Below, one piece after another: positions 1 to 10,361 of a stretch of DNA of 64,000 bases. Position 1 is the first letter of the stretch, and every line of letters begins with the position of its first letter. A program made the translations under genes and the position numbers. The stretch is from Erysipelotrichaceae bacterium (GTDB lineage: Bacteria; Bacillota_I; Bacilli_A; Erysipelotrichales; Coprobacillaceae), in contig JAJQEL010000026.1 in assembly GCA_021201655.1 (NCBI GenBank), positions 1-64,000 on the forward strand, read 5' to 3'. The notes beneath the pieces were generated by a model. It saw only the letters and a program-made list of their open reading frames with translations. It did no database searches and was not told where the DNA came from.

Positions 1-2
1 AA

Positions 3-497
3 AATTGTGAATCATTAACAAGCTTGGATTTAAGTGGTTTTGATACCTCAAATGTTACTGATATGAGTAGTATGTTTTATAATTGTAAATTATTGGCAAG
101 CTTAGATGTAAGTAATTTTGATACCTCAAATGTCACAGATATGCAAATGATGTTTTATGAATGTGAATCGTTGACAAATTTAGATATTAATAGTTTTGAT
201 ACATCAAATGTCAGTAATATGCATAGAATGTTTCAGCATTGTGAATCATTAACAAGTTTAGATTTAAGTAATTTCAACACATCAAACGTAACTAACATGG
301 GTAATATGTTTATGTTTTGTAAATCATTGACAAGCTTGGATTTAAGCAACTTTGATACTTTTAATGTTTCAAATATGAATAAGATGTTTTATTATTGCTT
401 ATCATTAACAAGTCTTGATATAAGTAATTTTGATATGTCAAATGTTGAAGATGATGGTTATATGTTTGTACAATGTCCTGCAGGGGATAACTATTAA
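3..497 (+). CDS. BspA-like leucine-rich repeat (DUF285) surface protein, 3' end only
   Basis: The open frame enters from the left edge, so the true start lies outside the window. The visible part is almost entirely tandem repeats of 26 residues (78 bp) with the pattern LDLSxFDTSNVTxM...MFxxCxSLTS, the DUF285/BspA-type repeat known from surface and adhesion proteins of host-associated bacteria. About six units are visible, the last diverging to an end in AGDNY. No anchor, dockerin or sortase signal is seen at this C-terminus, so attachment must come from the missing N-terminal part or be absent. The family is clear; the ligand and function are not. Confidence 0.85.
   Translation, partial: NCESLTSLDLSGFDTSNVTDMSSMFYNCKLLASLDVSNFDTSNVTDMQMMFYECESLTNLDINSFDTSNVSNMHRMFQHCESLTSLDLSNFNTSNVTNMGNMFMFCKSLTSLDLSNFDTFNVSNMNKMFYYCLSLTSLDISNFDMSNVEDDGYMFVQCPAGDNY
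24..440 (+). repeat. Tandem 78-bp coding repeats (DUF285 units)
   Basis: Units begin at about 24, 102, 180 and every 78 bp after, each with the TTAGAT or TTGGAT start and a GATACCTCAAATGTT-like core. The near-identical cores make unit gain or loss by recombination plausible. Confidence 0.8.
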
Positions 498-526
498 AAT
501 TATATTGAATTAAAACTCAATGTCTC

Positions 527-552
527 AAGAGCTTCTTTTGAAGTTCTTTTTA
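527..552 (+). terminator. Rho-independent terminator after the BspA-like gene
   Basis: Stem AAGAGCTTC/GAAGTTCTT with one G-U pair, loop TTTT, then a T-rich tail. Confidence 0.65.
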
Positions 553-632
553 ATATCAGCAATCGTTTTTATGATAATTTATTTTATATTTTAAGTTAAA
601 TCATGTATAATGTTTTTGGTTGAGGTGGTTAT

Positions 633-1592
633 ATGAATATTGTGTTATATGGTGATGAAAAATATCTCATGGAACAACGTTTAGAGAAAATTAAAAAAAA
701 GTATCATATTAGTCATGATAATATGAAAACATATTGGTGTAATGAAACACCTATGAAGGAAATCATTGATGATGCTCTAACATTTCCTTTTCTAGATGAC
801 TATAAGATGATTGTTGTTAAAAATCCTCTATTTTTAACAACTCAAAAACAAAAGGATGTCAAAGATAAAGATATTGATATTTTTTTGGATTATATTAGCC
901 ATGATAATCCGACAACAGTCTTTGTGATATATCATGATCAAAAAAATTTTGATGAAAGGAAAAAAGTTGTTAAAACATTAAGAAAACACGCTGAATTCTA
1001 TAATTTTGAAAAATTAGATTATCATCAAATTTATAAAGCAACCTATCAATCCATCAAAAAACGCAACTGTGAAATAGACGATGATGCCTTGTCTCTATTT
1101 ATTTCTAGAGTTCCGAGTGATTTATTAACAATCTCCCAGGAAGTCAATAAACTATGCTTATATACCAAACATATAAAAGTAGATACTATTAATTTATTAG
1201 TTCCTAAACAACTAGAAGATAATGTTTTTGAATTAACAAAAGCTATCTTAAATAAAGAAATGGATAAAAGTATATCTATTTATCAGGATTTAGTGAGAAA
1301 TAAAGAAGAACCAGTTAAACTTATTGTATTAATTGCCAATGCTATGCGATTATTATATCAGGTAAAATTATTAGATAGAAAAGGATATAATGATAGAGAA
1401 ATTGGTGATATATTAAAAATGAATCCTTATCGTTTAAAATATATTAGAGAAGACGGAAAAGCTTTTGATATCAAAGAATTATTAGAGAAGATGGATGAAT
1501 TATCAAAGTTGGATGTTGATATTAAAACAGGTAAAATTGATCGTTACAAAGGCCTAGAATTATTTATCATACGTATTGGAGGAGAAAATTGA
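633..1592 (+). CDS. holA: DNA polymerase III subunit delta
   Basis: A 319-residue protein of the HolA/YqeN family, the clamp-loader subunit that opens the beta clamp during replication. The usual order is visible: an N-terminal ATPase-like fold (VLYGDEKYLMEQRL at the start, DDYKMIVVKNP near residue 60), the helical middle with LTISQEVNKL, and the C-terminal helical collar domain (KEEPVKLIVLIANAMRLLYQ, MNPYRLKY). GAGGTGG precedes the ATG by a few bases, and a TATAAT lies at 606-611. The stop codon overlaps the next start by one base (TGATG), so it heads an operon with the serine dehydratase and hemW. Confidence 0.9.
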   Translation: MNIVLYGDEKYLMEQRLEKIKKKYHISHDNMKTYWCNETPMKEIIDDALTFPFLDDYKMIVVKNPLFLTTQKQKDVKDKDIDIFLDYISHDNPTTVFVIYHDQKNFDERKKVVKTLRKHAEFYNFEKLDYHQIYKATYQSIKKRNCEIDDDALSLFISRVPSDLLTISQEVNKLCLYTKHIKVDTINLLVPKQLEDNVFELTKAILNKEMDKSISIYQDLVRNKEEPVKLIVLIANAMRLLYQVKLLDRKGYNDREIGDILKMNPYRLKYIREDGKAFDIKELLEKMDELSKLDVDIKTGKIDRYKGLELFIIRIGGEN

Positions 1593-2800
1593 TGGAATCA
1601 TTAAAAGAATTATATAAAATTGGTGTTGGACCTTCATCATCTCATACCATGGGGCCGCAAAGAATTGCTAGTAACATTATGAAAATATATCCTCGTGCAA
1701 GTAAATTTCATGTTGATTTATATGGATCTTTATCATTAACAGGCAAGGGCCATTTAACTGATTATATTATGGAAAAAACATTTGCCCCAATTCCTGTGAC
1801 TTTTTCATTTAAAAGTGATTCCTTATCTTTTCATCCTAATGGCATGATTGTTACAGTATATGATAATAATAATGTTATTGATGAAATAGAAGCATATTCT
1901 ATTGGTGGTGGTTCAGTTTTATATAAAGGCGACCATCAGCTAGAACCGATTCAAGCTTATAGCCAGAATACCTTAAAAGAAATCTTGGACTATGTTGATA
2001 AACATGGTATTTCTTTGTATGAATATGTGTTAGAAAATGAAGGTCAAAATTTTGATCATTTTTTATACAAAATATTGGATGCGATGTTTTTATCAGTGGA
2101 AAATGGTTTAAGTAAAAATGGTACAATTCAAGGGAAACTCAAACTTCAAAGAGTAGCAAAATCCATGTATCAACAAGCTCAAAATACCAGACGTGAAGTG
2201 GAAAGAGAAAGATTGTTTTTGACCAGTTATGCTTATGACGTATCGGAAGAAAATGCAGATGGGGGAACAATCGTTACTGCTCCGACATGTGGTGCGAGTG
2301 GTATATTACCAGCAGTGCTTTATTATTGTTATAAAAATATGCATATTGAAAAGAAAGATATTATTAAGGCATTGGCTATTGCTGGATTGGTTGGCAATGT
2401 TGTCAAAACCAATGCGACGATTTCAGGTGCTGATGGTGGATGTCAAGCTGAAGTAGGAACAGCTTGCGCTATGGCGGCAGCTGCTATGGCCTGGATTTAT
2501 GAACTTAATAATTCTTTGATTGAATATGCTGCGGAAATGGGTTTGGAACATAATTTAGGGTTAACCTGTGATCCTGTTGGTGGTTATGTGCAAATTCCTT
2601 GTATTGAAAGAAATGGCTATGGTTCACTTCGCGCTATAGATGCTGCTATGCTAGCAAAGCAACTAGGATATGTGAGAAAAAAAAACAAGGTTTCTTTTGA
2701 TACAATTGTCAAAGTCATGAAGGATACGGGTAAAGATTTAGCATATGAATATAAAGAAACATCATTAGGCGGTTTAGCAAAGGAATTTGGTTTGGAATGA
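1592..2800 (+). CDS. sdaA: L-serine ammonia-lyase, iron-sulfur dependent, single chain
   Basis: Converts L-serine to pyruvate and ammonia using a [4Fe-4S] cluster. The N-terminal part carries the family motif GPSSSHTMGP (residues 13-22). The catalytic part carries TAPTCGASG with Cys near 232, a Cys in GGCQAEVGTAC near 284 and Cys residues in LTCDPVGGYVQIPC (about 325-336), the expected cluster ligands. Beta and alpha segments are joined in one chain of 402 residues, unlike the split B. subtilis enzyme. A TTG at 1589 is in frame, but the ATG at 1592 sits 7 bases after GGAGGAG and is preferred. It overlaps holA by one base and hemW by four. Confidence 0.93.
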   Translation: MESLKELYKIGVGPSSSHTMGPQRIASNIMKIYPRASKFHVDLYGSLSLTGKGHLTDYIMEKTFAPIPVTFSFKSDSLSFHPNGMIVTVYDNNNVIDEIEAYSIGGGSVLYKGDHQLEPIQAYSQNTLKEILDYVDKHGISLYEYVLENEGQNFDHFLYKILDAMFLSVENGLSKNGTIQGKLKLQRVAKSMYQQAQNTRREVERERLFLTSYAYDVSEENADGGTIVTAPTCGASGILPAVLYYCYKNMHIEKKDIIKALAIAGLVGNVVKTNATISGADGGCQAEVGTACAMAAAAMAWIYELNNSLIEYAAEMGLEHNLGLTCDPVGGYVQIPCIERNGYGSLRAIDAAMLAKQLGYVRKKNKVSFDTIVKVMKDTGKDLAYEYKETSLGGLAKEFGLE

Positions 2801-3882
2801 AATCACTCTATGTACATATTCCGTTTTGTGATCATATTTGTGCTTATTGTGATTTTTGTAAAGTCTATACGATTCCAAAATGGATAGATCCTTATATGGA
2901 TGCTTTATCTTTTGAAATGCTTGATAAACATATTGAAGGCGATTATGATACTATTTATATTGGTGGAGGAACACCTAGTAGTTTAAATATGGAACATTTA
3001 ACAAGATTATTTGAATTATTAAAACCTTTATCTAAACATGTAAAAGAATATACCATCGAAGTTAATCCAGAATCAATGAATGAAGATAAATTAGATTTAT
3101 TTATAAAATATCATATTAATCGTTTAAGCATAGGTGTTCAAACATTTCATGATGATTTATTAAAAAATATTGATCGTTATCACACATCTGTCCAGGCTAT
3201 TCAACTTATTGAATTAGCCCAAAGTAGGGGTATATCAGATATTAATGTTGATTTGATTTATGGCTTACCTTTACAAACAATCCAGGATGTTTATGATGAT
3301 ATCGATATTATCAATGATTACAATATTTCCCATGTGTCTATTTACTCTCTTATATTAGAAGAACATACAAAATTAAAGAATATCAATTATCAACCATTAA
3401 ATGATGAAGAAGATGCTTATTGGTATGATCATATTAATGCTTATTTATCAAAGATTGGTTTTAAACAATATGAAGTTAGTAATTTTTATCGTTTAAAACC
3501 TTCATTACATAATCTTGTTTATTGGCATTATGAGGATTATGATGGTATAGGCGTATCAGCCCACGCTTTAAAAAATCATCGAAGATATGAAAATACCAGA
3601 AGCATGACACAATATTTAAAGCATCATTATCTATTAAATGTCATTGATTTAGATAAAAAAGATCAAATGTTTGAAAAAATAATGATGGGTTTAAGATTAG
3701 TAGAAGGCATTGATCTATTAGAGGTTAAGCAATTATTTGATATTGATTTTGTGTATAATTATCAAAATATTATTCAAAAATATATAAAACTAAATATGTT
3801 ACAAATAAAAGATAATCATCTCTATACAACTCAATTAGGAATGAAATATCTTAATACGATATTAGTGGATTTTATGGATTGA
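2797..3882 (+). CDS. hemW: Radical SAM heme chaperone HemW-like protein
   Basis: Member of the HemW family, often annotated as oxygen-independent coproporphyrinogen oxidase-like. The radical SAM cluster motif is C11-x3-C15-x2-C18, followed by a further Cys at 21; GGGTPS follows near residue 57 and the ENPE-like VNPESM near 90. Length (361 residues) is normal. The C-terminal HemW domain is present (MMGLRLVEGIDL). HemW proteins bind heme and are thought to deliver it to apoproteins; no heme synthesis genes are nearby. The start overlaps the sdaA stop in ATGA, so translation is probably coupled. Confidence 0.9.
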   Translation: MKSLYVHIPFCDHICAYCDFCKVYTIPKWIDPYMDALSFEMLDKHIEGDYDTIYIGGGTPSSLNMEHLTRLFELLKPLSKHVKEYTIEVNPESMNEDKLDLFIKYHINRLSIGVQTFHDDLLKNIDRYHTSVQAIQLIELAQSRGISDINVDLIYGLPLQTIQDVYDDIDIINDYNISHVSIYSLILEEHTKLKNINYQPLNDEEDAYWYDHINAYLSKIGFKQYEVSNFYRLKPSLHNLVYWHYEDYDGIGVSAHALKNHRRYENTRSMTQYLKHHYLLNVIDLDKKDQMFEKIMMGLRLVEGIDLLEVKQLFDIDFVYNYQNIIQKYIKLNMLQIKDNHLYTTQLGMKYLNTILVDFMD

Positions 3883-3929
3883 CCAGTTGTAAGACTACTG
3901 GTTTTGATTTTGATAAAATATTTAAATAT

Positions 3930-3956
3930 TTAGCACAAAAAGGTTGACAGTGCTAA
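3930..3956 (+). promoter_or_regulatory. CIRCE operator 1 of hrcA, overlapping the -35 box
   Basis: TTAGCACAA-N9-CAGTGCTAA, 27 bp in the 9-9-9 layout of CIRCE (HrcA operator). The right arm overlaps TTGACA at 3944-3949. Confidence 0.9.
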
Positions 3957-3971
3957 AAACATGAGTATAAT
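3944..3971 (+). promoter_or_regulatory. Sigma-A promoter of the hrcA operon
   Basis: TTGACA (3944-3949), 16 bp, TATAAT (3966-3971). The -35 lies in CIRCE 1 and CIRCE 2 starts 5 bp after the -10, so HrcA would block polymerase at both ends. Confidence 0.9.
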
Positions 3972-3975
3972 GTAG

Positions 3976-4002
3976 TTAGCACAAAGATAAAAAGAGTGCT
4001 AA
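3976..4002 (+). promoter_or_regulatory. CIRCE operator 2 of hrcA, in the 5' leader
   Basis: TTAGCACAA-N9-GAGTGCTAA, 27 bp. It starts 46 bp after operator 1 and ends just before the hrcA ribosome binding site. Confidence 0.93.
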
Positions 4003-4016
4003 AAGGAGGCTGGAGT

Positions 4017-5057
4017 ATGCTAACCGCTAGACAATTACTAATATTAAAATGTATTGTTGAAGAGTTTATTGCCACAGCTGAACCAGTAGGTTCGAAGATG
4101 TTGATGACTAAATATGATTTGCCTTATTCAAGTGCAACGATTAGAAATGAGATGTCTTTCCTTGAAGAAAATGGATATTTAGAAAAGACGCATACTTCGT
4201 CTGGACGTATTCCTTCAACAAAGGGTTATCGATTTTATGTTGATACATTAATGCAGCCAAGTGTTGATGAGGATGTTAAATATCAAGTGAGTACTATCCT
4301 TGGTGAGAAGCATCGTTCTTTAAATGAAATTATTCAGGAAAGCTGTCAGATTTTAAGTGAATTGACACATCTGACAACAGTTGCATTGGGGCCTGATTCA
4401 TCTTATGAGCATTTACAGAATATTACGCTTGTTCCTTTAAGTGAACATTCTGTTACAGCGATTATTGTAACTGATAAGGGACATGTAGAAAATCGAAATT
4501 TCAATATTAAGAATAATGCTTATCGTGATGATCTAACAAGCTGTGTTAATGTGATGAATGAATTATTGGATGGTACACCAATTAATCAAGTGGCGTATCG
4601 CTTGGAAAAAGATGTTAAACCTATTTTACAAGTAAAAATAAAAGAACATGAAGTTTTATTCAATGCTTTTTTAGAAGCTTTTATGAAGTTCGCAAGTAAT
4701 AATGTTTATTTTTCTGGCAGAGATAATCTAGCTTATCAGCCTGAATATAATGATGTTAATAAACTTAGGAAACTGGTAACAGCTTTTGAAAAATCAGAAT
4801 CATGGAAAAATTTAGTGCCACCTAAGTTAGAGGAAGGTGTTACCGTAAGGATTGGAAGCGATACACCGATTGAAGAATTAAATGATGTTTCAGTTATATC
4901 GGCTTCATTTAAGACAGGCAAGGAATCCAAAGGATCTATCTCAGTTATAGGGCCAACAAGAATGCCTTATGAAAAAGTTGTTTCTTTGGTTGAGTATATA
5001 TCTGAAAGTTTGGAAAATGTCATTCTAAACTATGAAGATGATGAGAATGATGATTAA
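4017..5057 (+). CDS. hrcA: Heat-inducible transcription repressor HrcA
   Basis: 346-residue repressor that binds CIRCE and represses class I heat-shock genes. The N-terminal winged helix is visible (LTARQLLILKCIVEEFI, then VGSKML and SSATIRNEM), followed by SSGRIPSTKGYRFYVD, the signature end of the DNA-binding region, and the GAF-like inducer and dimer domains. A GTG at 3996 is in frame but lies inside the CIRCE element, and GGAGG at 4005-4009 sits 7 bases before the ATG at 4017, so 4017 is the start. First gene of hrcA-grpE-dnaK-dnaJ, autoregulated through the two upstream operators. Confidence 0.95.
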   Translation: MLTARQLLILKCIVEEFIATAEPVGSKMLMTKYDLPYSSATIRNEMSFLEENGYLEKTHTSSGRIPSTKGYRFYVDTLMQPSVDEDVKYQVSTILGEKHRSLNEIIQESCQILSELTHLTTVALGPDSSYEHLQNITLVPLSEHSVTAIIVTDKGHVENRNFNIKNNAYRDDLTSCVNVMNELLDGTPINQVAYRLEKDVKPILQVKIKEHEVLFNAFLEAFMKFASNNVYFSGRDNLAYQPEYNDVNKLRKLVTAFEKSESWKNLVPPKLEEGVTVRIGSDTPIEELNDVSVISASFKTGKESKGSISVIGPTRMPYEKVVSLVEYISESLENVILNYEDDENDD

Positions 5058-5069
5058 AGAGGTGATAGA

Positions 5070-5627
5070 ATGGCAGAAGAAAAGAAAAAAGAAGAGGAAG
5101 TTGTGGAAGCTGAAGTAGTAGAAGAAGCAACGGAATCTGAAGAAGTGAAAGATGAAACAAGAAGTGATGAATCTTATGAAAAGGAATTGGCTAAACTAAA
5201 AGAGGAAGTTAATACATGGAAGACGGATTACTATAAAGTATTTGCGGATATGGAAAATTCAAAGAAAAGATTGGAAAAAGAACATCAAAATTCTATGAAG
5301 TTTATGATGCAGTCTTTTATTGAAGAATTACTTCCTGTGTTGGATAACTTTGAACGTTCGTTGAATGTTGAAAATCCAAGTGAAGAAGTTGTTACATTCT
5401 TAAAAGGTTATCAAATGATATTTGATCAGTTGATGGCTATTCTTAAGAAAAATGGTGTTGAAGTGATTGAAGCGGAAGGTAAGGAATTTGATCCTAATTT
5501 CCATCAAGCTGTTATGACATGCAATGATGAAAACTATGGTCATAACATTGTTGTTCAAGATCTTCAAAAAGGTTACAAATTGAAAGATCGTGTGATTCGC
5601 GCGAGCTTGGTTAAAGTAAATGAATAA
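5070..5627 (+). CDS. grpE: Nucleotide exchange factor GrpE
   Basis: 185 residues. An acidic, low-complexity N-terminus (EEKKKEEEVVEAEVVEEA) leads into a long coiled coil (about 50-105) and the C-terminal beta domain ending in YKLKDRVIRASLVKV, the GrpE signature that contacts DnaK. It releases ADP from DnaK. It lies 12 bp after hrcA with a GAGGTGA ribosome binding site, in the same operon. Confidence 0.95.
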   Translation: MAEEKKKEEEVVEAEVVEEATESEEVKDETRSDESYEKELAKLKEEVNTWKTDYYKVFADMENSKKRLEKEHQNSMKFMMQSFIEELLPVLDNFERSLNVENPSEEVVTFLKGYQMIFDQLMAILKKNGVEVIEAEGKEFDPNFHQAVMTCNDENYGHNIVVQDLQKGYKLKDRVIRASLVKVNE

Positions 5628-5635
5628 ATATATAG

Positions 5636-7465
<1,830 letters not shown>

Positions 7466-7470
7466 TTCAA

Positions 7471-7500
7471 GAAGCCAAGGTTTTACCTTGGTTTCTATCT
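7471..7500 (+). terminator. dnaK-dnaJ intergenic hairpin, probable partial terminator or processing stem
   Basis: Stem GAAGCCAAGG/CCTTGGTTTC (one G-U), loop TTTTA, followed by TATCTAATTT rather than a clean T-run. It probably lowers dnaJ relative to dnaK or stabilises the dnaK mRNA end. Confidence 0.55.
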
Positions 7501-7522
7501 AATTTATTCAAGAGGTGAGAAT

Positions 7523-8644
7523 ATGGCTGAAAAGAGAGACTATTATGAAGTGCTAGGCGTTGATAAAAGTGCTAGTGCAGATGAAATTAAACGTGCTTAT
7601 CGTAAATTGGCTAAAAAATATCACCCTGATGTCAATAAAGAACCAGGAGCTGAGGATAAGTTTAAAGAAGTTCAGGAAGCTTATGATGTATTATCAGATG
7701 ATAATAAGAAAGCAGCCTATGATCGTTATGGTCACGCAGCCTTTGATCAAAGTGGCGGCTTTGGTGGCGGCTTCAATGGTGGTTTTAGTGGTTTTGAAGA
7801 TGTTGATTTAGGTGATATATTTGGCTCTTTCTTTGGTGGTGGATCACAGCGTCAAAGAAGAAGTGGTCCAATGCGTGGGGAAGATCGTTATGTGCAATTA
7901 GATATTGATTTCATGGATGCCATTAAAGGCAAGAAAACAGAAATCAAAATTAATTATGATGAACAATGTTCTCATTGTCATGGCACTGGGGCAAAATCTC
8001 CTAATGACGTTCAAACATGTTCACGTTGTGGTGGAACTGGTACTATTCGTACCCAACAGCGTTCAGCATTTGGCACATTTGTGAATCAAACAACTTGTCC
8101 AGATTGTAATGGAACAGGTAAGCAAATAAAAGTTAAATGTCCACATTGTAAAGGTAACGGTTATATTAACAAAAATATAACTGTAGAATTAAATATCCCA
8201 GCTGGTATCAATACGCATCAACAGTTGCGTGTTCAAGGAAAAGGTCATCGTGGTAGTAATGGTGGACCAAATGGGGATTTATATGTAGAAATTTATGTAA
8301 AACCACATTCACATTTTGAACGTGATGGTAAGAATATTTATATTACTGTACCAATTTCTGCAGTTGATGCAACACTTGGTTGTGAAGTAGATGTTCCTAC
8401 TGTATATGGTGATGTTACTCTTAAAGTACCTGAAGGAACGCAGCCTGGCAAAACACTTTGCTTAAAAGGCAAAGGGGTTAAAGATTTACGAAGTGAATCT
8501 TATGGTGATCAATATGTTAAATTAGATGTTAAGATTCCTACAAAATTGTCTCGTGAAGAAAGAGATCTTTATCAAAAGTTAAGATTTAAGACATCTAAAA
8601 AAGATTCTATATTTGATCAATTTAAAAAAGGATTTAAAAGATAA
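7523..8644 (+). CDS. dnaJ: Chaperone protein DnaJ (Hsp40)
   Basis: 373 residues. The J domain has the HPD motif ([12 protein letters not shown], about residues 31-42), then a Gly/Phe-rich segment, four zinc-binding CxxCxGxG repeats ([32 protein letters not shown], about 150-220), and the C-terminal substrate domains. It delivers clients to DnaK and stimulates its ATPase. Last gene of the heat-shock operon, with GAGGTGA before the ATG. Confidence 0.97.
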   Translation: MAEKRDYYEVLGVDKSASADEIKRAYRKLAKKYHPDVNKEPGAEDKFKEVQEAYDVLSDDNKKAAYDRYGHAAFDQSGGFGGGFNGGFSGFEDVDLGDIFGSFFGGGSQRQRRSGPMRGEDRYVQLDIDFMDAIKGKKTEIKINYDEQCSHCHGTGAKSPNDVQTCSRCGGTGTIRTQQRSAFGTFVNQTTCPDCNGTGKQIKVKCPHCKGNGYINKNITVELNIPAGINTHQQLRVQGKGHRGSNGGPNGDLYVEIYVKPHSHFERDGKNIYITVPISAVDATLGCEVDVPTVYGDVTLKVPEGTQPGKTLCLKGKGVKDLRSESYGDQYVKLDVKIPTKLSREERDLYQKLRFKTSKKDSIFDQFKKGFKR

Positions 8645-8669
8645 AGCAAGATGTTTCTTGCTTTTTTTA
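8643..8669 (+). terminator. Terminator of the hrcA-dnaJ operon
   Basis: AAAGCAAG/CTTGCTTT stem, loop ATGTTT, then a T-run. It overlaps the dnaJ stop codon. Confidence 0.85.
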
Positions 8670-8716
8670 TTATAATCAAATATGATATAGATAAATCAAT
8701 CAAAGGAGATTAGCCT

Positions 8717-9652
8717 ATGACTCATTTAGAACAAAATATATCTGAAGAAATGAAAGATACTATCTTTGATTCATCATTAAACTATTTTATGAACTATTTA
8801 TTGTCTTCAGATGATTTAGAAGATATATTAGTAGATATTTATTTATCAGAAATAGATATTGGTAATTCAGATGAAGGAGAAATGATAGCCCATGCTATTT
8901 TGGAAGGTATTTTAGATTATCGAGATCAAAAGTTAGAAGTTGAAAAAGGTATTGATCAATACATAGCTACGGTATTACAGAATATTAAGAATTTATACCT
9001 AGAAGATAAATATATTTCTATATTACAATTATTATATCAATCATTTCATTTATCATCTCTTGATATTGGTTCTATTATTGAGGATGATATTCCTAAGGAT
9101 ATAAATCAATTATCTTTACAAGTTCCTTACTTGCTTAAAGAATGTGAATTAATTCCAAATCAATTTGCTTTTTTAGTACAAAATTTTCTGCAAAAGGTTT
9201 TTCTTTTTCAAGAAATGAATCAAACTGAAGATTTACCTGAGCCAATTATATATGATTACATACCTTCAATAGAAGCCTTAGAAGCAATCATATCTATGAA
9301 TGCCTATACTTTTATTGCAAATAATGAACTTACTGAATTATCATCTAAAGCACTTGCTAAGAATTTAGGCATATTATCATGTAATGAATATGATCAATAT
9401 GATTTAGTGAGAAGTACTTTTTTTGGAAAAGATTATTTAGGTTATACAAAAGGCTCTGATGAATATATTCAAGCTGTAGATAGTGATAAATGGTCATTGT
9501 CTAGTATTACAATCTGGCAGCTAATAACTATATTTGGAACCAATTGTGAATATTGTTTGGTGAGTGAACCAGAATTATTTTATGGTGTTATTTGTGATAT
9601 ATTCTTTAGTATGTCGCATGCTGTTGGTCAATTTAATGATATCAGTTTTTAG
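8717..9652 (+). CDS. Unknown protein upstream of a truncated Hsp70-like gene
   Basis: 311 residues, not recognised. Acidic, no signal peptide or membrane segment, and predominantly helical by composition; rich in Leu, Ile, Asp and Glu, with Cys residues only at about 140, 238, 275, 280 and 290. GGAGAT precedes the ATG. It lies 23 bp before the truncated Hsp70-like ORF, so the two probably formed one unit. The pairing suggests, without proving, that it is a partner or client of that ATPase. It sits in a decayed patch and may no longer be functional, although its own frame is intact. Confidence 0.55.
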   Translation: MTHLEQNISEEMKDTIFDSSLNYFMNYLLSSDDLEDILVDIYLSEIDIGNSDEGEMIAHAILEGILDYRDQKLEVEKGIDQYIATVLQNIKNLYLEDKYISILQLLYQSFHLSSLDIGSIIEDDIPKDINQLSLQVPYLLKECELIPNQFAFLVQNFLQKVFLFQEMNQTEDLPEPIIYDYIPSIEALEAIISMNAYTFIANNELTELSSKALAKNLGILSCNEYDQYDLVRSTFFGKDYLGYTKGSDEYIQAVDSDKWSLSSITIWQLITIFGTNCEYCLVSEPELFYGVICDIFFSMSHAVGQFNDISF

Positions 9653-9675
9653 AGATATTCATAGGAGATTAAAAA

Positions 9676-10236
9676 ATGACAAAGACTATATGCTTGGAAT
9701 ATGGTTATTATAAGAGTTCAGCAACACTGTTACTAAATAATACAAAAACTGGTAAAAACAAAGCTATCAAACTTTATCTAAATAATAATGATCAAATCAT
9801 TCCAACTCAAATTATGCTTACATATAGTCAAATAAATAAGCTTAAAGGCCATCATCAATTAGATTATGATTTCCTTATGACATTAGGAGAAATGAAAATT
9901 GGTGATCATTTAAAAACAAATGAAAGCAGTAAAATATTTTCCCATTTTCGCTTACCGCCCAAATATTTTGATACATTATATGATAAAAGTGACCTCATTA
10001 TTCAAAATAATAACATCACTAGAGGAATGATTATGGCATGCTTTGTGTTTGCTTTAGTTAATAATATTTTTAAATATAATTCTGATTATTTAAAGGAAGA
10101 TGACAGAAAAGATTTAACCATACTTATTGGTTCTCTAGCAGATCATCATTGGGGCAGTGAAGAGGCAGTAGAAAAATATCGTGATCTTATTAGAAAAGCT
10201 ACTGGTATCGATCATGTAGAATTGATATTATTGTAA
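9676..10236 (+). pseudogene. Hsp70-like ATPase, C-terminally truncated
   Basis: 186 residues. The N-terminus (ICLEYGYYKSSATLLL) resembles the first phosphate loop of the divergent Hsp70/actin-like proteins of gut Firmicutes. The end (LTILIGSLADHHWGSEEAVE, then KYRDLIRKATGIDHVELI) matches the region just before the conserved glutamate motif of Hsp70 ATPases (compare IINEPTAAA in the DnaK here). Translation stops precisely there, so the second half of the nucleotide site and any substrate domain are missing, and no continuation was found downstream in any frame. The parallel is based on motif reading only. The location 1 kb after dnaJ may be coincidental. Confidence 0.5.
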
Positions 10237-10361
10237 GGTATGTAATAATTTTTAAAGATAATCTTTGATAAAATTATATGATTTATTATAAAGCTTTTTT
10301 AAACAAAAATTTAAGTAAAAAAAGATCAAACAATTGAAATAACAAGTTATAAAGCTGATAA

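Noticed and set aside
24-440. Regular repeats resembling a CRISPR array
   Set aside because: The repeats are coding, with a 78-bp period and no unique spacers; they are DUF285 units.
1899-2126. Reverse-strand ORF inside sdaA, and similar ORFs antisense to dnaK, tex, pnp and the dipeptidase gene
   Set aside because: They lie wholly inside strongly conserved genes, have no ribosome binding site and encode low-complexity peptides.
3996-4016. GTG start for hrcA inside the CIRCE
   Set aside because: The GTG is part of the operator arm and has no ribosome binding site; the ATG at 4017 has GGAGG in front. The same reasoning rejects 44024 for htpG.
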